The notes under the pieces are model-generated. The model was not told the origin of the DNA. It did no database searches and saw only the letters and a list, made by a program, of their open reading frames with translations. 64,000 nucleotides of DNA from positions 263,001-327,000 of the forward strand of contig JAPPUL010000068.1 of the NCBI GenBank assembly GCA_026874595.1, given 5' to 3'. Below, in pieces: positions 36,251 through 45,886 of the stretch. Numbering within the stretch: the stretch's first letter is position 1; every line of letters starts with the position of its first letter. Made by a program: the position numbers and the translations under genes. The stretch comes from Sipunculus nudus (taxonomy: Eukaryota; Annelida; Sipuncula; Golfingiida; Sipunculidae).

Positions 36251-38842
36251 TTACCTTAGTGTAAGTCCAAAATACTCCACCATCTCTTTTGCTGTTAATT
36301 CCTCCCCTATTACAAAAAAAGGCAGCTTGCTTAGCTCGAACTTCTTACCACAATTCTGATCCCTTGCGCATTCTACCTTAGCTTCTTTCAATACAAAATA
36401 TCTTAAAAATTCTACCACGCTCTTATCTTTACTAAACTCTTTTACTTCTACTATGTATTTTGCTACCTTGTACCCTTTTATATTATATCCTTCCTTTTTA
36501 TCCTTATTCGAGGGATCTTTTGATGGAATGTAGTATAATATTCTATAATCCCCTGCTTTGACCGCATATCCTCTCTTGTAAGTCTTTGAGAGGTCTTTAC
36601 ACTCCTCACCTAGTATATATTCCCCTCGCTCCCCAGATACAGGTATTTGTATTATCTCTTCCTCACTTACATTTTCTTTTTCCTTATATTTATATAATAT
36701 TTTGTTACCCTCTTTTCCTACAAATTGCACCTGATATCTTACTCTGTAGCTCCTTACCTCATCCTGCACTGACACTCCTACATCTACTACCTCTTCTCCT
36801 AAACAATAAGGTATATATCCTCCCTCCCCCCTAAACAGTATAGTATATAATAATCCCATCTCTTTGTTAGCTCCCAAGCCTTTTACATTTTGCTTATTCA
36901 AAAAGCCTTTGGAAGATATTTTTTCACTTAGTGAACTCTTTTCTTCTAGTGAAGCCTTGCCTTCTACAAACATCTTAACTGGATCATCTTCTCTCTTACT
37001 AACCATAGCTTCATCTTCTGCTCCAAGTAAGCTGGTTCCTTCAAAAGCTAAATCAATACCTGCCTTATTCTCATTCTCTACTAAAGATACCATGTCTTTA
37101 TGTTTTGTTGCATTAAATAAGTTTTCAACTACCTGCTCTTCCTCACTTCCATTTTCATTTTTATCTTTTTTCTCTTTGCTTGTATACTTTGATTTGAAAT
37201 CCTTTATCGTTATTCCCGGCTCTTTATAATCTAAATAATACTCGTCTATTACATCTTGGAATAGTAAGGTCGGTATATATTCTCCTATATATAGGAAATC
37301 ATGTTCTTTCTTCGATAAATCAAGCTCATCTGCTACTTTACCATGCACAATCTTAACTACTGGTCGGTTTGGGAGGCTTGTATATCTTATTACTTTTGCA
37401 TCGTATAACTTTTCTTTTGAATTATTAAAATTATATATTGGCACCTGCTCGCCTATTTTATAAATCGATATCGACGATAAGAAACTCTCAAGCAAATATT
37501 TATCAAAGCGCTTAGTATGTTTTATATATGTATCAAAATCATATTTGCCTTGTGTGTCTATTTCTTGACCGTATCTATTATATCCGCTGTTTAGGAGCAT
37601 GTGGCGTACCACGCAGTCTCTCTGAAACGGGATGTGTAATGGAGAGTGGGCAAGGCAGTCTACAAAAAAGCTAATTATCCCTACTAACCGTGTCATCTCA
37701 TGTATTGGAGCATCAAATGTCTTCCTCTCAAAAAGCTCTATGCTCCCTTCCTCATCCCTTTGCGATAGCTTTGTCGTAATGAACTTTCTCTTTGGATATC
37801 CTTCCCCATTAAGCCAGCGTCGGTTATTTCTTAATATGTCTTTACTTAGTGGCAATGTGAAATCTATTTTATTACCAGATGTAAAAACATAATTACTAAC
37901 ATGTGCTCTTTTTAAAACTATTAGCTCATTCATGTCATTTAATATCGTATATCCGCTGCCTTCAAGCTCTCCCTTATTTGTATAATAGGGATTTGTATTC
38001 CTTTGCATTATTAAATCTATTGCGTGATGTAAATATCCATACTCAGCAAATAGTGCACTCAAGGCTCCTTCTACTATCTCATCTTGATTGTATGTTTGTC
38101 GCCTTGGTATCTCTTCTTCTCCTCCTTCATAGCCTCTTCGCATACGAGCTGTTTGTATCTTATTTATTGTAGCTATAAAAGATAGCGCTATATCTAACAT
38201 AAACAGTAATACAAAATTGCTCCTTACTCTATCCTTCTTATTTATCACTAGTTTTGTCCTCTTTTGCTTAAGTTCCCATAAGTTGCCAAGGCAATAAGAA
38301 TTGTAAAGTCCTACCTTTTCTATTTGCTTGTTGTATAATATGTTAAGTATATACTTAATTCCTCCCATCTGCTTGTTTGTATTTTTTCCGAATAAACTTT
38401 GTCTTATGTATTTTGCTCCTTCAAGTTGTAAGGGTTCTAGGGTCTGTCTTAGTAAATCGTTACGTTCTATATAATGTATTGCACTGCCGGGCTTTTTACC
38501 ATGCGCTTTCTCGTCTATTACTTTTATATGTTTTATCAATATGTTTTCAAGTTCGCTCTTGTAATACGATACTTCATCTTTCCTATTTGCTGACTCGCTT
38601 ATCTTTTTATCTGTTACCCATATTAAATGAAATCCATAATCACGTAAAAGTCGTGCCTCTTCAAGGCTAAGTAAATGTCCTCTCTTTAATCCTCCTGCAC
38701 CTAATACGCTACAATCTTCTTCCAGATACAATTCTTTTGGTATGTCTTCTTTACCTTTATCTGTACGTCTTGAATCTCTTAGTTTTTTCTCGCGATCACG
38801 TAGGTAGTTTATAACATCATTTATAAACATTCTGCATACCAT
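36251..38842 (-). CDS. Large hypothetical protein (863 residues)
   Basis: I do not recognise this gene. ATG 38842 follows AAAGGG, and a second Met lies four codons in. There is no signal peptide; one hydrophobic stretch (SNFVLLFMLDIALSFIATI, near residues 209-227) could be a buried helix. The first 60 residues include SLEEARLLRDYGFHLIWV, vaguely like the N-terminus of HD-GYP-type proteins, but I see no HD or GYP motif. A middle part contains HSPLHIPFQRDCVVRHMLL. Then comes NRPVVKIVHGKVADELDLS, a charged low-complexity segment (residues 555-640), and a C-terminal beta-rich part. It is the first gene of an operon with a PHP phosphoesterase, which hints at nucleotide or signalling work only by association. 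Confidence 0.8.
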   Translation of the reverse strand: MVCRMFINDVINYLRDREKKLRDSRRTDKGKEDIPKELYLEEDCSVLGAGGLKRGHLLSLEEARLLRDYGFHLIWVTDKKISESANRKDEVSYYKSELENILIKHIKVIDEKAHGKKPGSAIHYIERNDLLRQTLEPLQLEGAKYIRQSLFGKNTNKQMGGIKYILNILYNKQIEKVGLYNSYCLGNLWELKQKRTKLVINKKDRVRSNFVLLFMLDIALSFIATINKIQTARMRRGYEGGEEEIPRRQTYNQDEIVEGALSALFAEYGYLHHAIDLIMQRNTNPYYTNKGELEGSGYTILNDMNELIVLKRAHVSNYVFTSGNKIDFTLPLSKDILRNNRRWLNGEGYPKRKFITTKLSQRDEEGSIELFERKTFDAPIHEMTRLVGIISFFVDCLAHSPLHIPFQRDCVVRHMLLNSGYNRYGQEIDTQGKYDFDTYIKHTKRFDKYLLESFLSSISIYKIGEQVPIYNFNNSKEKLYDAKVIRYTSLPNRPVVKIVHGKVADELDLSKKEHDFLYIGEYIPTLLFQDVIDEYYLDYKEPGITIKDFKSKYTSKEKKDKNENGSEEEQVVENLFNATKHKDMVSLVENENKAGIDLAFEGTSLLGAEDEAMVSKREDDPVKMFVEGKASLEEKSSLSEKISSKGFLNKQNVKGLGANKEMGLLYTILFRGEGGYIPYCLGEEVVDVGVSVQDEVRSYRVRYQVQFVGKEGNKILYKYKEKENVSEEEIIQIPVSGERGEYILGEECKDLSKTYKRGYAVKAGDYRILYYIPSKDPSNKDKKEGYNIKGYKVAKYIVEVKEFSKDKSVVEFLRYFVLKEAKVECARDQNCGKKFELSKLPFFVIGEELTAKEMVEYFGLTLR

Positions 38843-39253
38843 TTTCTAGCCCTTTCCTTTTCTATATTTATCTTTAGCAGATTTGATACTGTAATAGTTT
38901 TAATACACTTAAGATAATATTTAAACTATTTATTTGCAATCTATGTACAATCCCTATTTCTTTTTTTTTTTAAACCTTGATTTTACATTAGTTTCTCTTG
39001 AGATTAAGAATAGCCTTTAACTAGTAGATTAAATAGATTAAAACATTTTTTTATTTTATCTTTATGTTAATAAATATGTTACTTTACTAAGACCTTTATA
39101 ACTATAAGTTAGTTAAAAAAAAACTAATCTTCTTTTACTTTTTTCGCATATTCTTTTACTTTTTTTCGCATCTTTATTTATATTTAGTCTCAAAAAGCAC
39201 AGATTAGCTTTTAAAGCTGTTTTTTTGTCTGCTTTACATAAGGATTTTTATTC
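38843..39253. other. Divergent intergenic region, very AT-rich
   Basis: The 411 bases lie between the divergent 863-residue gene and bcp. The only structure seen is an imperfect direct repeat, TTCTTTTACTTTTTTCGCAT, near 39130-39172. No gene or RNA is supported. Confidence 0.5.
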
Positions 39254-39715
39254 GTGGATTCTAAATTACAGGTTGGAGATAAAGCTCCATCATTTACTCT
39301 TAAAGATACTAAAGGTGAGGATGTAGCCTTAGATTCATTCAAAGGTAAGAATATTGTACTATATTTCTATCCTAAGGACGATACCCCCGGATGTACTAAA
39401 GAAGCTTGCTCTTTTCGAGATAATGATAAATTGTTTAAAGATAAAAATGCCATAATAATTGGAATTAGCAAGGATGATGCTCAGTCTCATTCAAAGTTTA
39501 TTAATAAATATAACCTTAACTTTTTACTGCTTTGTGATGAGGAGTTAGTTGCATCTAAGCTTTATGGCGTTTGGAAAGAGAAGTCTAACTTCGGTAAAAA
39601 ATATATGGGCATTGAACGTTCTACTTTTATCATCGACGATAAGGGATTTATTAAAAAAATATTTAGACGAGTTAAAGTTGATGGCCATACGGAAGAAGTC
39701 CTTAATGAAATATAA
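39254..39715 (+). CDS. bcp: Peroxiredoxin, BCP/thiol peroxidase type
   Basis: Bcp reduces hydrogen and organic peroxides using thiols in the cytoplasm. The start is GTG 39254 with AAGGA upstream. DKAPSFTLKD opens the thioredoxin-like fold. The active site is PKDDTPGCTKEACSFRD: the first Cys is peroxidatic and the second, five residues later, is the resolving Cys of the E. coli-type BCP. VISKDDxxSHxKF-like GISKDDAQSHSKFINKY, and STFIIDDKGFI near the end, complete the pattern. Length 153 is normal. Confidence 0.95.
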   Translation: MDSKLQVGDKAPSFTLKDTKGEDVALDSFKGKNIVLYFYPKDDTPGCTKEACSFRDNDKLFKDKNAIIIGISKDDAQSHSKFINKYNLNFLLLCDEELVASKLYGVWKEKSNFGKKYMGIERSTFIIDDKGFIKKIFRRVKVDGHTEEVLNEI

Positions 39716-39781
39716 GCTCCTTATGAAATAATATGCAATCTTACATTGTAGATAATAATATGAATGGTAAAATAGTTAACA

Positions 39782-40588
39782 ATGTCTGAAATATTAAGTC
39801 CTACGGCTAAGAACTCTAACATTAAAGACAGTGATATAGAAGCTCGTTTTCAAAGGCTTGCGGGAGAGATACTCAAAGACTTATATGATAATGGGCTTAT
39901 ACTTACGTGGTTCCGTGATAAAAAAGATGGGTATACTCTTGCATCGGGTAAATGGTCGCCTTTTTATATCAATTTACGCCGCCTTTCTGCTTATCCACAT
40001 ATTCTTAAGAAAATCGCTTGTGCTATGTCTTTATTAATTGAACATAAGATAAGGACCGATATAGAACGGACAACGCTTATCGGGCTTCCTATGGCTGCCA
40101 TTCCTATTACAACCGCTATATCGCTACATTCAAATATACCGTCTGGGTTTTTTAGGCAAAAGCTCAAGTCCAATAAAGAATATGAAGAGAAGGAAAAAGC
40201 ATATGGCGTTTCGTCTTTAATTGAGGGTAGGTTTTCTAATAATGATAGTGTTATTTTAGTTGATGATGTTGCTAGTTTGTTTACTAGTAAAGAAATTTAT
40301 ATTAATGCTTTGCGTAAAGAAGCGAAAAAGCAAAATATAAATATATCTGTAAAACATGTTCTTGTTCTTATTGATAGAGAACAAGGTGCATCTTTAGCTG
40401 CTTTAAAGCAAAATTTTTCTTTAATAAGTCTTATTCCTTTTAAATCTAAAGGTCTTGACCTTCTTTGTGACTTTCTTTCCGATATTGAATATAAAGTTAT
40501 TAAAGATTATTTGAATGACACTGATGAAGTGTTTCAAGATAGAAAGTTTCAAGAGGATATTATTAGAAAAAGTAAAAGTAGTTTATAA
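39782..40588 (+). CDS. pyrE: Orotate phosphoribosyltransferase
   Basis: PyrE joins orotate and PRPP to give orotidine monophosphate. The substrate hood has YTLASGKWSPFYINLRRL. IGLPMAAIPITTAISL forms the phosphate side, and GFFRQKLKSNKEYEEKEKAYG carries the mobile-loop Arg/Lys. The PRPP motif is VILVDDVAS. The protein is 268 residues, longer than most PyrE (about 210) because of an N-terminal extension of about 25 residues, an insert after the mobile loop and a C-terminal tail. pyrD lies 19 kb away. It follows bcp by 66 bases in the same direction. Confidence 0.9.
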   Translation: MSEILSPTAKNSNIKDSDIEARFQRLAGEILKDLYDNGLILTWFRDKKDGYTLASGKWSPFYINLRRLSAYPHILKKIACAMSLLIEHKIRTDIERTTLIGLPMAAIPITTAISLHSNIPSGFFRQKLKSNKEYEEKEKAYGVSSLIEGRFSNNDSVILVDDVASLFTSKEIYINALRKEAKKQNINISVKHVLVLIDREQGASLAALKQNFSLISLIPFKSKGLDLLCDFLSDIEYKVIKDYLNDTDEVFQDRKFQEDIIRKSKSSL

Positions 40589-40629
40589 TAATTATTAATT
40601 ATTTTTACCCCTTAATACATCTAAATAAC

Positions 40630-40683
40630 ACTTTGTTTTGTAACGACTTGTCAGCACAAATCCCTTTATCAAAAACAAAGTCC
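40630..40683 (+). other. Inverted repeat after pyrE
   Basis: ACTTTGTTTTG near 40630-40640 and CAAAAACAAAGT near 40670-40681 can pair across a loop of about 30 bases. It lies between pyrE and the small lipoprotein gene and may end or protect the pyrE message. Confidence 0.4.
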
Positions 40684-40765
40684 TTTACTTTTATCCTAAA
40701 ATAATTGTTTGTTTGCCCTTCTCTCGTGTTTTATATTATGTAAACTAAATATTGTGAGGTCAGTT

Positions 40766-41002
40766 ATGAAATATCACGTTAGCTATAAGAAAAGTAAAGC
40801 ATCTATTTTGCTTTTTGGGATCTTTGCGATTATGCTCTCTACCTTCTTTTCAATGTCTTGTGAGCCTGTTGGTCATGCTGATCAATATGCTATTAACAAA
40901 ACAAAGAAGGCTATTGGTATTAGCAAAAAGATAGTTATTAAATCATTGAAAAATAGCGATTTAATTACTCATCGCTATTTCAAAAAACATTATTTGCTAT
41001 AA
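40766..41002 (+). CDS. Small lipoprotein, 78 residues
   Basis: I choose ATG 40766, preceded by GTGAGG, over the upstream in-frame ATG 40709. From 40766 the chain reads MKYHVSYKKSKAS, a hydrophobic core and the lipobox SMSC (Cys near 32). The mature part of about 47 residues is basic, with two short amphipathic stretches (NKTKKAIGISKKIVIKSL and TRHYFKKH-like HRYFKKH). No family is recognised. It is followed by a GC-rich hairpin. Small cationic lipoproteins are often envelope components or secretion-linked, but nothing here shows which. Confidence 0.65.
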   Translation: MKYHVSYKKSKASILLFGIFAIMLSTFFSMSCEPVGHADQYAINKTKKAIGISKKIVIKSLKNSDLITHRYFKKHYLL

Positions 41003-41062
41003 CATAGTTTAAACATAAATTTAAGGAGGTAGTTTAAAATTTATGTTAATGTATCTGAGTTT

Positions 41063-41108
41063 GCCGGCTTAAGCTCTTTAATATAGTAAGATGCTTTTGC
41101 CGGCTTTT
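41063..41108 (+). terminator. Terminator after the small lipoprotein gene
   Basis: GCCGGC at 41063-41068 can pair with GCCGGC at 41099-41104, extended by AAGC/GCTT after a two-base mismatch, and is followed by TTTT. GC-rich hairpins are rare in this DNA. Confidence 0.6.
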
Positions 41109-41179
41109 ACAGTTTATTAGCATATGATTTTTTAGTATATAACTTAGTATATATAACATCATTTAATTTGTCATTTAAT

Positions 41180-43687
41180 CTACTTATTAACCTCATTATT
41201 ATTAACCTTCTTACTATAAACTAATACTCTATGATTACCTTTATCTGCTATATATAATTTGCCATCACCACCTGATACTATATCCCAAGGATACATAAAT
41301 TCACCAAGTCTTCCCCCTCGTTTGCCAAAATAGCCTATTAAATTGAATTCTTCTGTGTAGACCAATATCCGGTTATTATAAGTATCTGTTATATACAAAA
41401 GTCCGCCGCTATATTCAAGCCCTTTTGCATAACCCATATAGCTGCTTTCTCCTTCTTCTATATTTATCTCTTTTAATAGTTTGCCTTCTGCTTTATACAT
41501 TAGTAGCTTGTTCTCTCCAAGTATATAAATCCTTTTCCCATCTTCGCTTATTGTCAAATCTTGTGCGAATACCAAATTGTTTTTACTATTCTTTAATTCA
41601 AAAAAACTCTTTAAATTAGCTCCTTTATCTATTTCTAATATTCGACTGTTTCCTTTGTCTAAAATGTATACCTTATCTCCTCTTGCACTAAGCTGTATCG
41701 GACAGCGTCTGTCTCCCAATATTTTATCTTCATGGGTTTTAACAATTTCAAATTTGCTACCTTTATTACGGTATAACAATATCTTACTATTCTTTGTATC
41801 GGTTATATATACTGTCTGTTTATCTACATATTTTAAGCCCCTTATTGATACTTCTTCTTCCCTATCATCTGTCAAAACTATTTTTAGAACCACGTCGTCT
41901 TTAATCTTTTTTTGCTTAGCTTTTCCTTCTTCCTCCTCTCCCTCCTCTTCCCCTTCTTCTGAATTACTAATACCTTTGCTTTCTATAACTCCTTTTTCTT
42001 GCTCTAGCTTTACATCTGCTTTCCTTCTAGTATTCTCTTTTTTTGCTTCTTTTTTTGCTTCTTTGCCTATAGATACTTTATATAATATCCCTTCTTGGCT
42101 GCCTACCAATAGATTCTCTCCTCCTTCATCTATAGTCAACGATACAGGTGATACAAAATCATCATTCCCTCTTGAACTTATCTCCTTTAGCAATTCACCC
42201 TCTATCGTGTATAGCCTAAGATAAGGTAGCCCATTATAACTTATTAGTACAATGCCTCTTGAACTTATTCTTATATCCTTTGCATGTCCACTATATCTTC
42301 CTCTTGTATCCACTTCCCAAGATTTTACAAAATTACCTTCATTGTCGTATACCCTCACCTCCTCTTTCTCTCTATCTAATAGATATATATATCCTTTGTA
42401 AACCGAAAGCGAAGATAAATCTAAACCCCTATCAGCTAACGTTATCTTTCTTTCTATACTATCTTCTTCTCCCATAACATATAATGTCGCCTTAGCTCCA
42501 TTGTTAAATAACCAGTACGACTTCGTTGTCTCATATGTTACATCCATAAAGCCTTTTACATTATCAATCTTAAGATTAGTACCAACTTGTACTGCATTAA
42601 CAACTCCTTGCACTTTGTCATATCTTATAATGTAATATTTACTTGATGACGTTTTTATATATAGCCTATTTACTAGTGTAAAAACTTTTAACGCTTTATC
42701 TTCTCCTTCAAGATCATAGCTTAGCTCCTTTACTATCTCAAGTTTGCGATTTAATATTAATAGTTTATCTCCTTCTAATAAATATAAAAGCCCATCCTTG
42801 CTAACTGTTAGACTCTTTGGTTCTGATAGTTTTATCCTATATATTACATTATTTAATGCTCCGCTAAGTAGTTTATCTGTATATATTACTCCTACCACCT
42901 TTTCTACTGTATCAAGAAAATATATGTAACCTTGATTTGAAAAATAACTCTCTGCTATATTTACAAAATTATACTCTGATTGTCCTCCTATATCCTTAAT
43001 CACTTCCTTATCCAAAAATAAGCTCGGTGGGTCTTCTCTTTTATCGTATCCTCTAAGGCTTTGTAAGTATTCTTTTATCTGCGACTTTATTACATTTATA
43101 GGTACTATTAGATAATTATCTCCTTGTTTTATATATAGTCCTACTACCTTATTTTCTATTTCTGAGTAAACAGGTCGCCCCTCATCTTCTTCTCTTCCTA
43201 CAAAATCTGTTAGTATATTATCATGTTTATATCCATTATATTCTAACTCTCTCGATAATACTTCGCCATATCTAACCTCAGCATCGCTTACCATGTATAG
43301 TCTATCCCCTATATCAACTGTATCTGAGTCCCCAAGTTCTACTACTCTCTCGCTTGATAGTATCTTTTCTATTTTAAGCAGGGTATAGCCTCGCCCTCTA
43401 TCTGTCTTTAATTTTAGTAAGTCTTCATTATATCTCTTGTATAATTGTATCTTTGTTGAGTATATTCCTTCCATTATGCCGGCTTGCGTTAGGAAATGTC
43501 CTTCCGTTGTTATGAAAAATCCTCGCGCTATACCGTTTTTAGTATTGACTTTATAGGTCTTATCGACAAAAACATTACCCTCAGCTTCTGCTCCATACAC
43601 CGTCTCTATCTTTAATATTATGAAAAGAACTAATAATAGCTTCTTAATAAACTCATTTTTAATGCCATTTTTTACCGCGTTTAACAT
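41180..43687 (-). CDS. Exported protein: inactive trypsin-like domain plus NHL-type repeats
   Basis: A signal peptide (residues about 14-33) precedes a domain laid out like a DegP-type serine protease. GFFITTEGHFLTQAG (56-70) stands where GFII..G.I.TN.HV is expected, YTLLKIE (101-107) for DLALLKI, LGDSDTVDIGDRLYMV (118-133), and DEGRPVYS (168-175) for GNSGGP. The catalytic His, Asp and Ser positions hold other residues, so activity is unlikely. The rest, from about residue 230, consists of beta-propeller strands of NHL type, clearest at the C-terminus (LYITDTYNNRILVY, LYIADKGNHRVLVY). A Glu/Lys-rich hinge lies near residues 535-590. It is probably a periplasmic or surface binding protein. Confidence 0.8.
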   Translation of the reverse strand: MLNAVKNGIKNEFIKKLLLVLFIILKIETVYGAEAEGNVFVDKTYKVNTKNGIARGFFITTEGHFLTQAGIMEGIYSTKIQLYKRYNEDLLKLKTDRGRGYTLLKIEKILSSERVVELGDSDTVDIGDRLYMVSDAEVRYGEVLSRELEYNGYKHDNILTDFVGREEDEGRPVYSEIENKVVGLYIKQGDNYLIVPINVIKSQIKEYLQSLRGYDKREDPPSLFLDKEVIKDIGGQSEYNFVNIAESYFSNQGYIYFLDTVEKVVGVIYTDKLLSGALNNVIYRIKLSEPKSLTVSKDGLLYLLEGDKLLILNRKLEIVKELSYDLEGEDKALKVFTLVNRLYIKTSSSKYYIIRYDKVQGVVNAVQVGTNLKIDNVKGFMDVTYETTKSYWLFNNGAKATLYVMGEEDSIERKITLADRGLDLSSLSVYKGYIYLLDREKEEVRVYDNEGNFVKSWEVDTRGRYSGHAKDIRISSRGIVLISYNGLPYLRLYTIEGELLKEISSRGNDDFVSPVSLTIDEGGENLLVGSQEGILYKVSIGKEAKKEAKKENTRRKADVKLEQEKGVIESKGISNSEEGEEEGEEEEGKAKQKKIKDDVVLKIVLTDDREEEVSIRGLKYVDKQTVYITDTKNSKILLYRNKGSKFEIVKTHEDKILGDRRCPIQLSARGDKVYILDKGNSRILEIDKGANLKSFFELKNSKNNLVFAQDLTISEDGKRIYILGENKLLMYKAEGKLLKEINIEEGESSYMGYAKGLEYSGGLLYITDTYNNRILVYTEEFNLIGYFGKRGGRLGEFMYPWDIVSGGDGKLYIADKGNHRVLVYSKKVNNNEVNK

Positions 43688-43968
43688 ATATTAAGCCTTA
43701 GCCTCTTTACTTTTTTTTTTATAATTACTTTTTATGATAATTTAGTTTATCCTAATTTACCTTTAATCCACATATATAGACACTTTAACTAATATCGTTT
43801 TATAAAAATAATTAATTTAGCTTTAATAGTAATATCGATTAATATCAATATTAGATTGCTTTATTTATAAATTATTATATCATTTCAATTATATACTCGA
43901 TTATACACACAAAGAGTTATTACAATATAAGGTATACTCTCTAGCGTTCCTTTAAATAAGGTTCTTTA

Positions 43969-44343
43969 ATGTTTTATAATTTTATTACTCTCTCTTATAT
44001 CTTGCTTTTGGCGTTTTCCTTAAATCTTTCTACATACTCTTTCTCTTTTACAGAATCTAAGAAAGAAAAGAAGGAACAAGAAGACTATCAAGGAATTCGG
44101 AAACTGCCTTTGGAGCTTAGAGTGTCTGCTGAGAAGCGATATAAGAATCTTATTAAAAAGCTTTTTGTGCCGGAGGATAAAGATGTTATTTGTAATCAGC
44201 TGCTTTATATTGAAAATGGATACCTTGATTATGGATATAATCCCGAGCTCGATTTCTATTTTAAGCACAAGAATATTCCTGAGGGCTTTTGGGTATATGT
44301 TTATCCTAATTGGTATATTTGGAAAACTCAAGTTTTATTTTAA
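43969..44343 (+). CDS. Small exported hypothetical protein
   Basis: ATG 43969 has AAGG seven bases upstream. The N-terminal 28 residues are hydrophobic (FITLSYILLLAFSL, cleavage near YSFSFT), so the protein is exported. A Lys/Glu-rich linker (ESKKEKKEQEDY) is followed by about 80 residues with an aromatic C-terminus (FWVYVYPNWYIWKTQVLF). One Cys is present, in DVICNQLL. I recognise no family. It stands upstream of the RND adaptor gene, with 166 bases between, in the same direction. Confidence 0.6.
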   Translation: MFYNFITLSYILLLAFSLNLSTYSFSFTESKKEKKEQEDYQGIRKLPLELRVSAEKRYKNLIKKLFVPEDKDVICNQLLYIENGYLDYGYNPELDFYFKHKNIPEGFWVYVYPNWYIWKTQVLF

Positions 44344-44509
44344 TCTACAAAAAAGAAAAACAAAATACTATAATTTACTATCAATAGAAACTACACCTGG
44401 GGGTATTGGTTCTTTTTAGATTACAACTGCTCTAACACTTATAAAGAAAATGTTGTAATATTATACTAATACAAAATATACAAAATATTAAGCATAAACA
44501 AAACGCCAT

Positions 44510-45760
44510 ATGTCAAAGAAGACTTTATTAATCATAATAATACCAATAACAGCTTTAATTATTGCAATAAGCATACGGGCATATCAAAAACTATTTGTTG
44601 ACGACACAAAAAAGGCGGCCTCAAAAAAAACTAATAAGAGTAAAGCTAAAAATAAGAATAAAGAAAATGCCTTCAAAATAATAGAAGTCCAAAAGGCTAA
44701 AAAGAGACATAAATTAATATATTACGAAACGCTTTTACCTAAGATACACCTTAAAATATATAGCAAGCATAAAGGGTATGTAGATAGCTTGTCGGTTGAT
44801 GTTGGAACTCGTGTTTATAAAGAAAGCACTTTATTAAATCTTGATGATGTTGACCTTGTAAAAGACAAGTTAGAACAGGAGGCACGTCTAAAGACAGCTT
44901 TATCGGCAATAAAAGAGCAACGGGTTTATACAAAGCATAAAAAGATAGTATACGATAGGACCAAAAGGGCATATGCTAAAAATATAATATCTATTAGCGA
45001 GCTTGATGAAGCAAAATACTCTTATCAAACAGCTAGAACGAAGATAGAGACTTTAACCTATAAGGTAGGCGAGATTCGAGCGAGCTTGGATCGTATAAAT
45101 AATAAGATATACGATATGCATATAAAAAGCCCTATAAAGGGGATAGTATCCAAACGGCTTGTAGAGATAGGTGCACTTATAAAAGCTAATGAACTTTTGT
45201 TTGAGATAATTAACGTAAGCAAGTTAAAGGTTATAGTACATGTTCCTGAGAAAGATTTAAAACACATATTGGAAAGAGGTAGTTTTAATATACTTAAGGG
45301 TACAAGTTTTTACATATTCCTCCCATCGTTACAAAAGGAAGTTCGTGCGAAAGTGAAATTACACTATCCGATGCTTGATAAAACGACTAAAACATTAAAC
45401 CTAGAGCTTGAAATAGATAATAAAGGCTTAAATTTAAAACCGGGACTTGAGATACAAGTAATTATCACATCTCCCAATAAAGAGGTGGTTGAGCTATTGC
45501 GAGACGATTTATTTTATGATGAAATAAACAAGATGTATATGGTATTGGAGGTTTTAGATGGGAAAGTATACAAACGTGAACTTAAGGTGCTGGATAGAGG
45601 GCTTGAGGATAAGGTAATAATAGAAAGTGGCCTTAGAGGAGGTGAAGCTAGTCAAATACTTATACCTTATCGCAATGATATAGAAGACGGAAGAAGCTTA
45701 AAAAGTATATTTATAGAAAGTCCAGAATCTTCTAGAAAGGGGAGTGAGAGAAGGGAGTAA
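44510..45760 (+). CDS. RND efflux periplasmic adaptor (membrane fusion protein)
   Basis: The protein joins an RND pump to an outer-membrane channel. Residues 5-24 form a membrane anchor, followed by a Lys-rich linker. KIYSKHKGYVDSLSVDVGTRVYKESTLLNLDD and MHIKSPIKGIVSKRLVEIGALIKANELLFEI are the two halves of the lipoyl domain, split by a coiled-coil hairpin of about 100 residues. A beta-barrel domain (VIVHVPEKDL) and membrane-proximal domain follow. Length 416 is typical. The pump gene is now at 58437, separated by an oxidoreductase gene and 11.4 kb, whereas adaptors normally sit beside their pump. The 3' end runs into a 13-bp repeat. Confidence 0.88.
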   Translation: MSKKTLLIIIIPITALIIAISIRAYQKLFVDDTKKAASKKTNKSKAKNKNKENAFKIIEVQKAKKRHKLIYYETLLPKIHLKIYSKHKGYVDSLSVDVGTRVYKESTLLNLDDVDLVKDKLEQEARLKTALSAIKEQRVYTKHKKIVYDRTKRAYAKNIISISELDEAKYSYQTARTKIETLTYKVGEIRASLDRINNKIYDMHIKSPIKGIVSKRLVEIGALIKANELLFEIINVSKLKVIVHVPEKDLKHILERGSFNILKGTSFYIFLPSLQKEVRAKVKLHYPMLDKTTKTLNLELEIDNKGLNLKPGLEIQVIITSPNKEVVELLRDDLFYDEINKMYMVLEVLDGKVYKRELKVLDRGLEDKVIIESGLRGGEASQILIPYRNDIEDGRSLKSIFIESPESSRKGSERRE

Positions 45761-45801
45761 GAGAAGGGAGTGAGAGAAGGGAGTGAGAGAAGGGAGTAAG
45801 G
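45740..45801 (+). repeat. 13-bp tandem repeat across the adaptor gene stop
   Basis: The unit GGGAGT(G/A)AGAGAA starts at 45740, 45753, 45766 and 45779, with a partial fifth copy. The stop TAA at 45758-45760 arises inside the second unit, so unit number or the G/A variant sets the C-terminus. Confidence 0.92.
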
Positions 45802-45886
45802 AAATAGGAGGCAACGGAAGGAAAATGGAAGGAAAAATAGAAGCAATTAAAAATTAAAAAGTAGTTATTATTAGATTGGTTATAAA

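Noticed and set aside
36251-38842. HD-GYP phosphodiesterase identity for the 863-residue protein
   Set aside because: Only a vague N-terminal resemblance; I could not find an HD pair or GYP motif.
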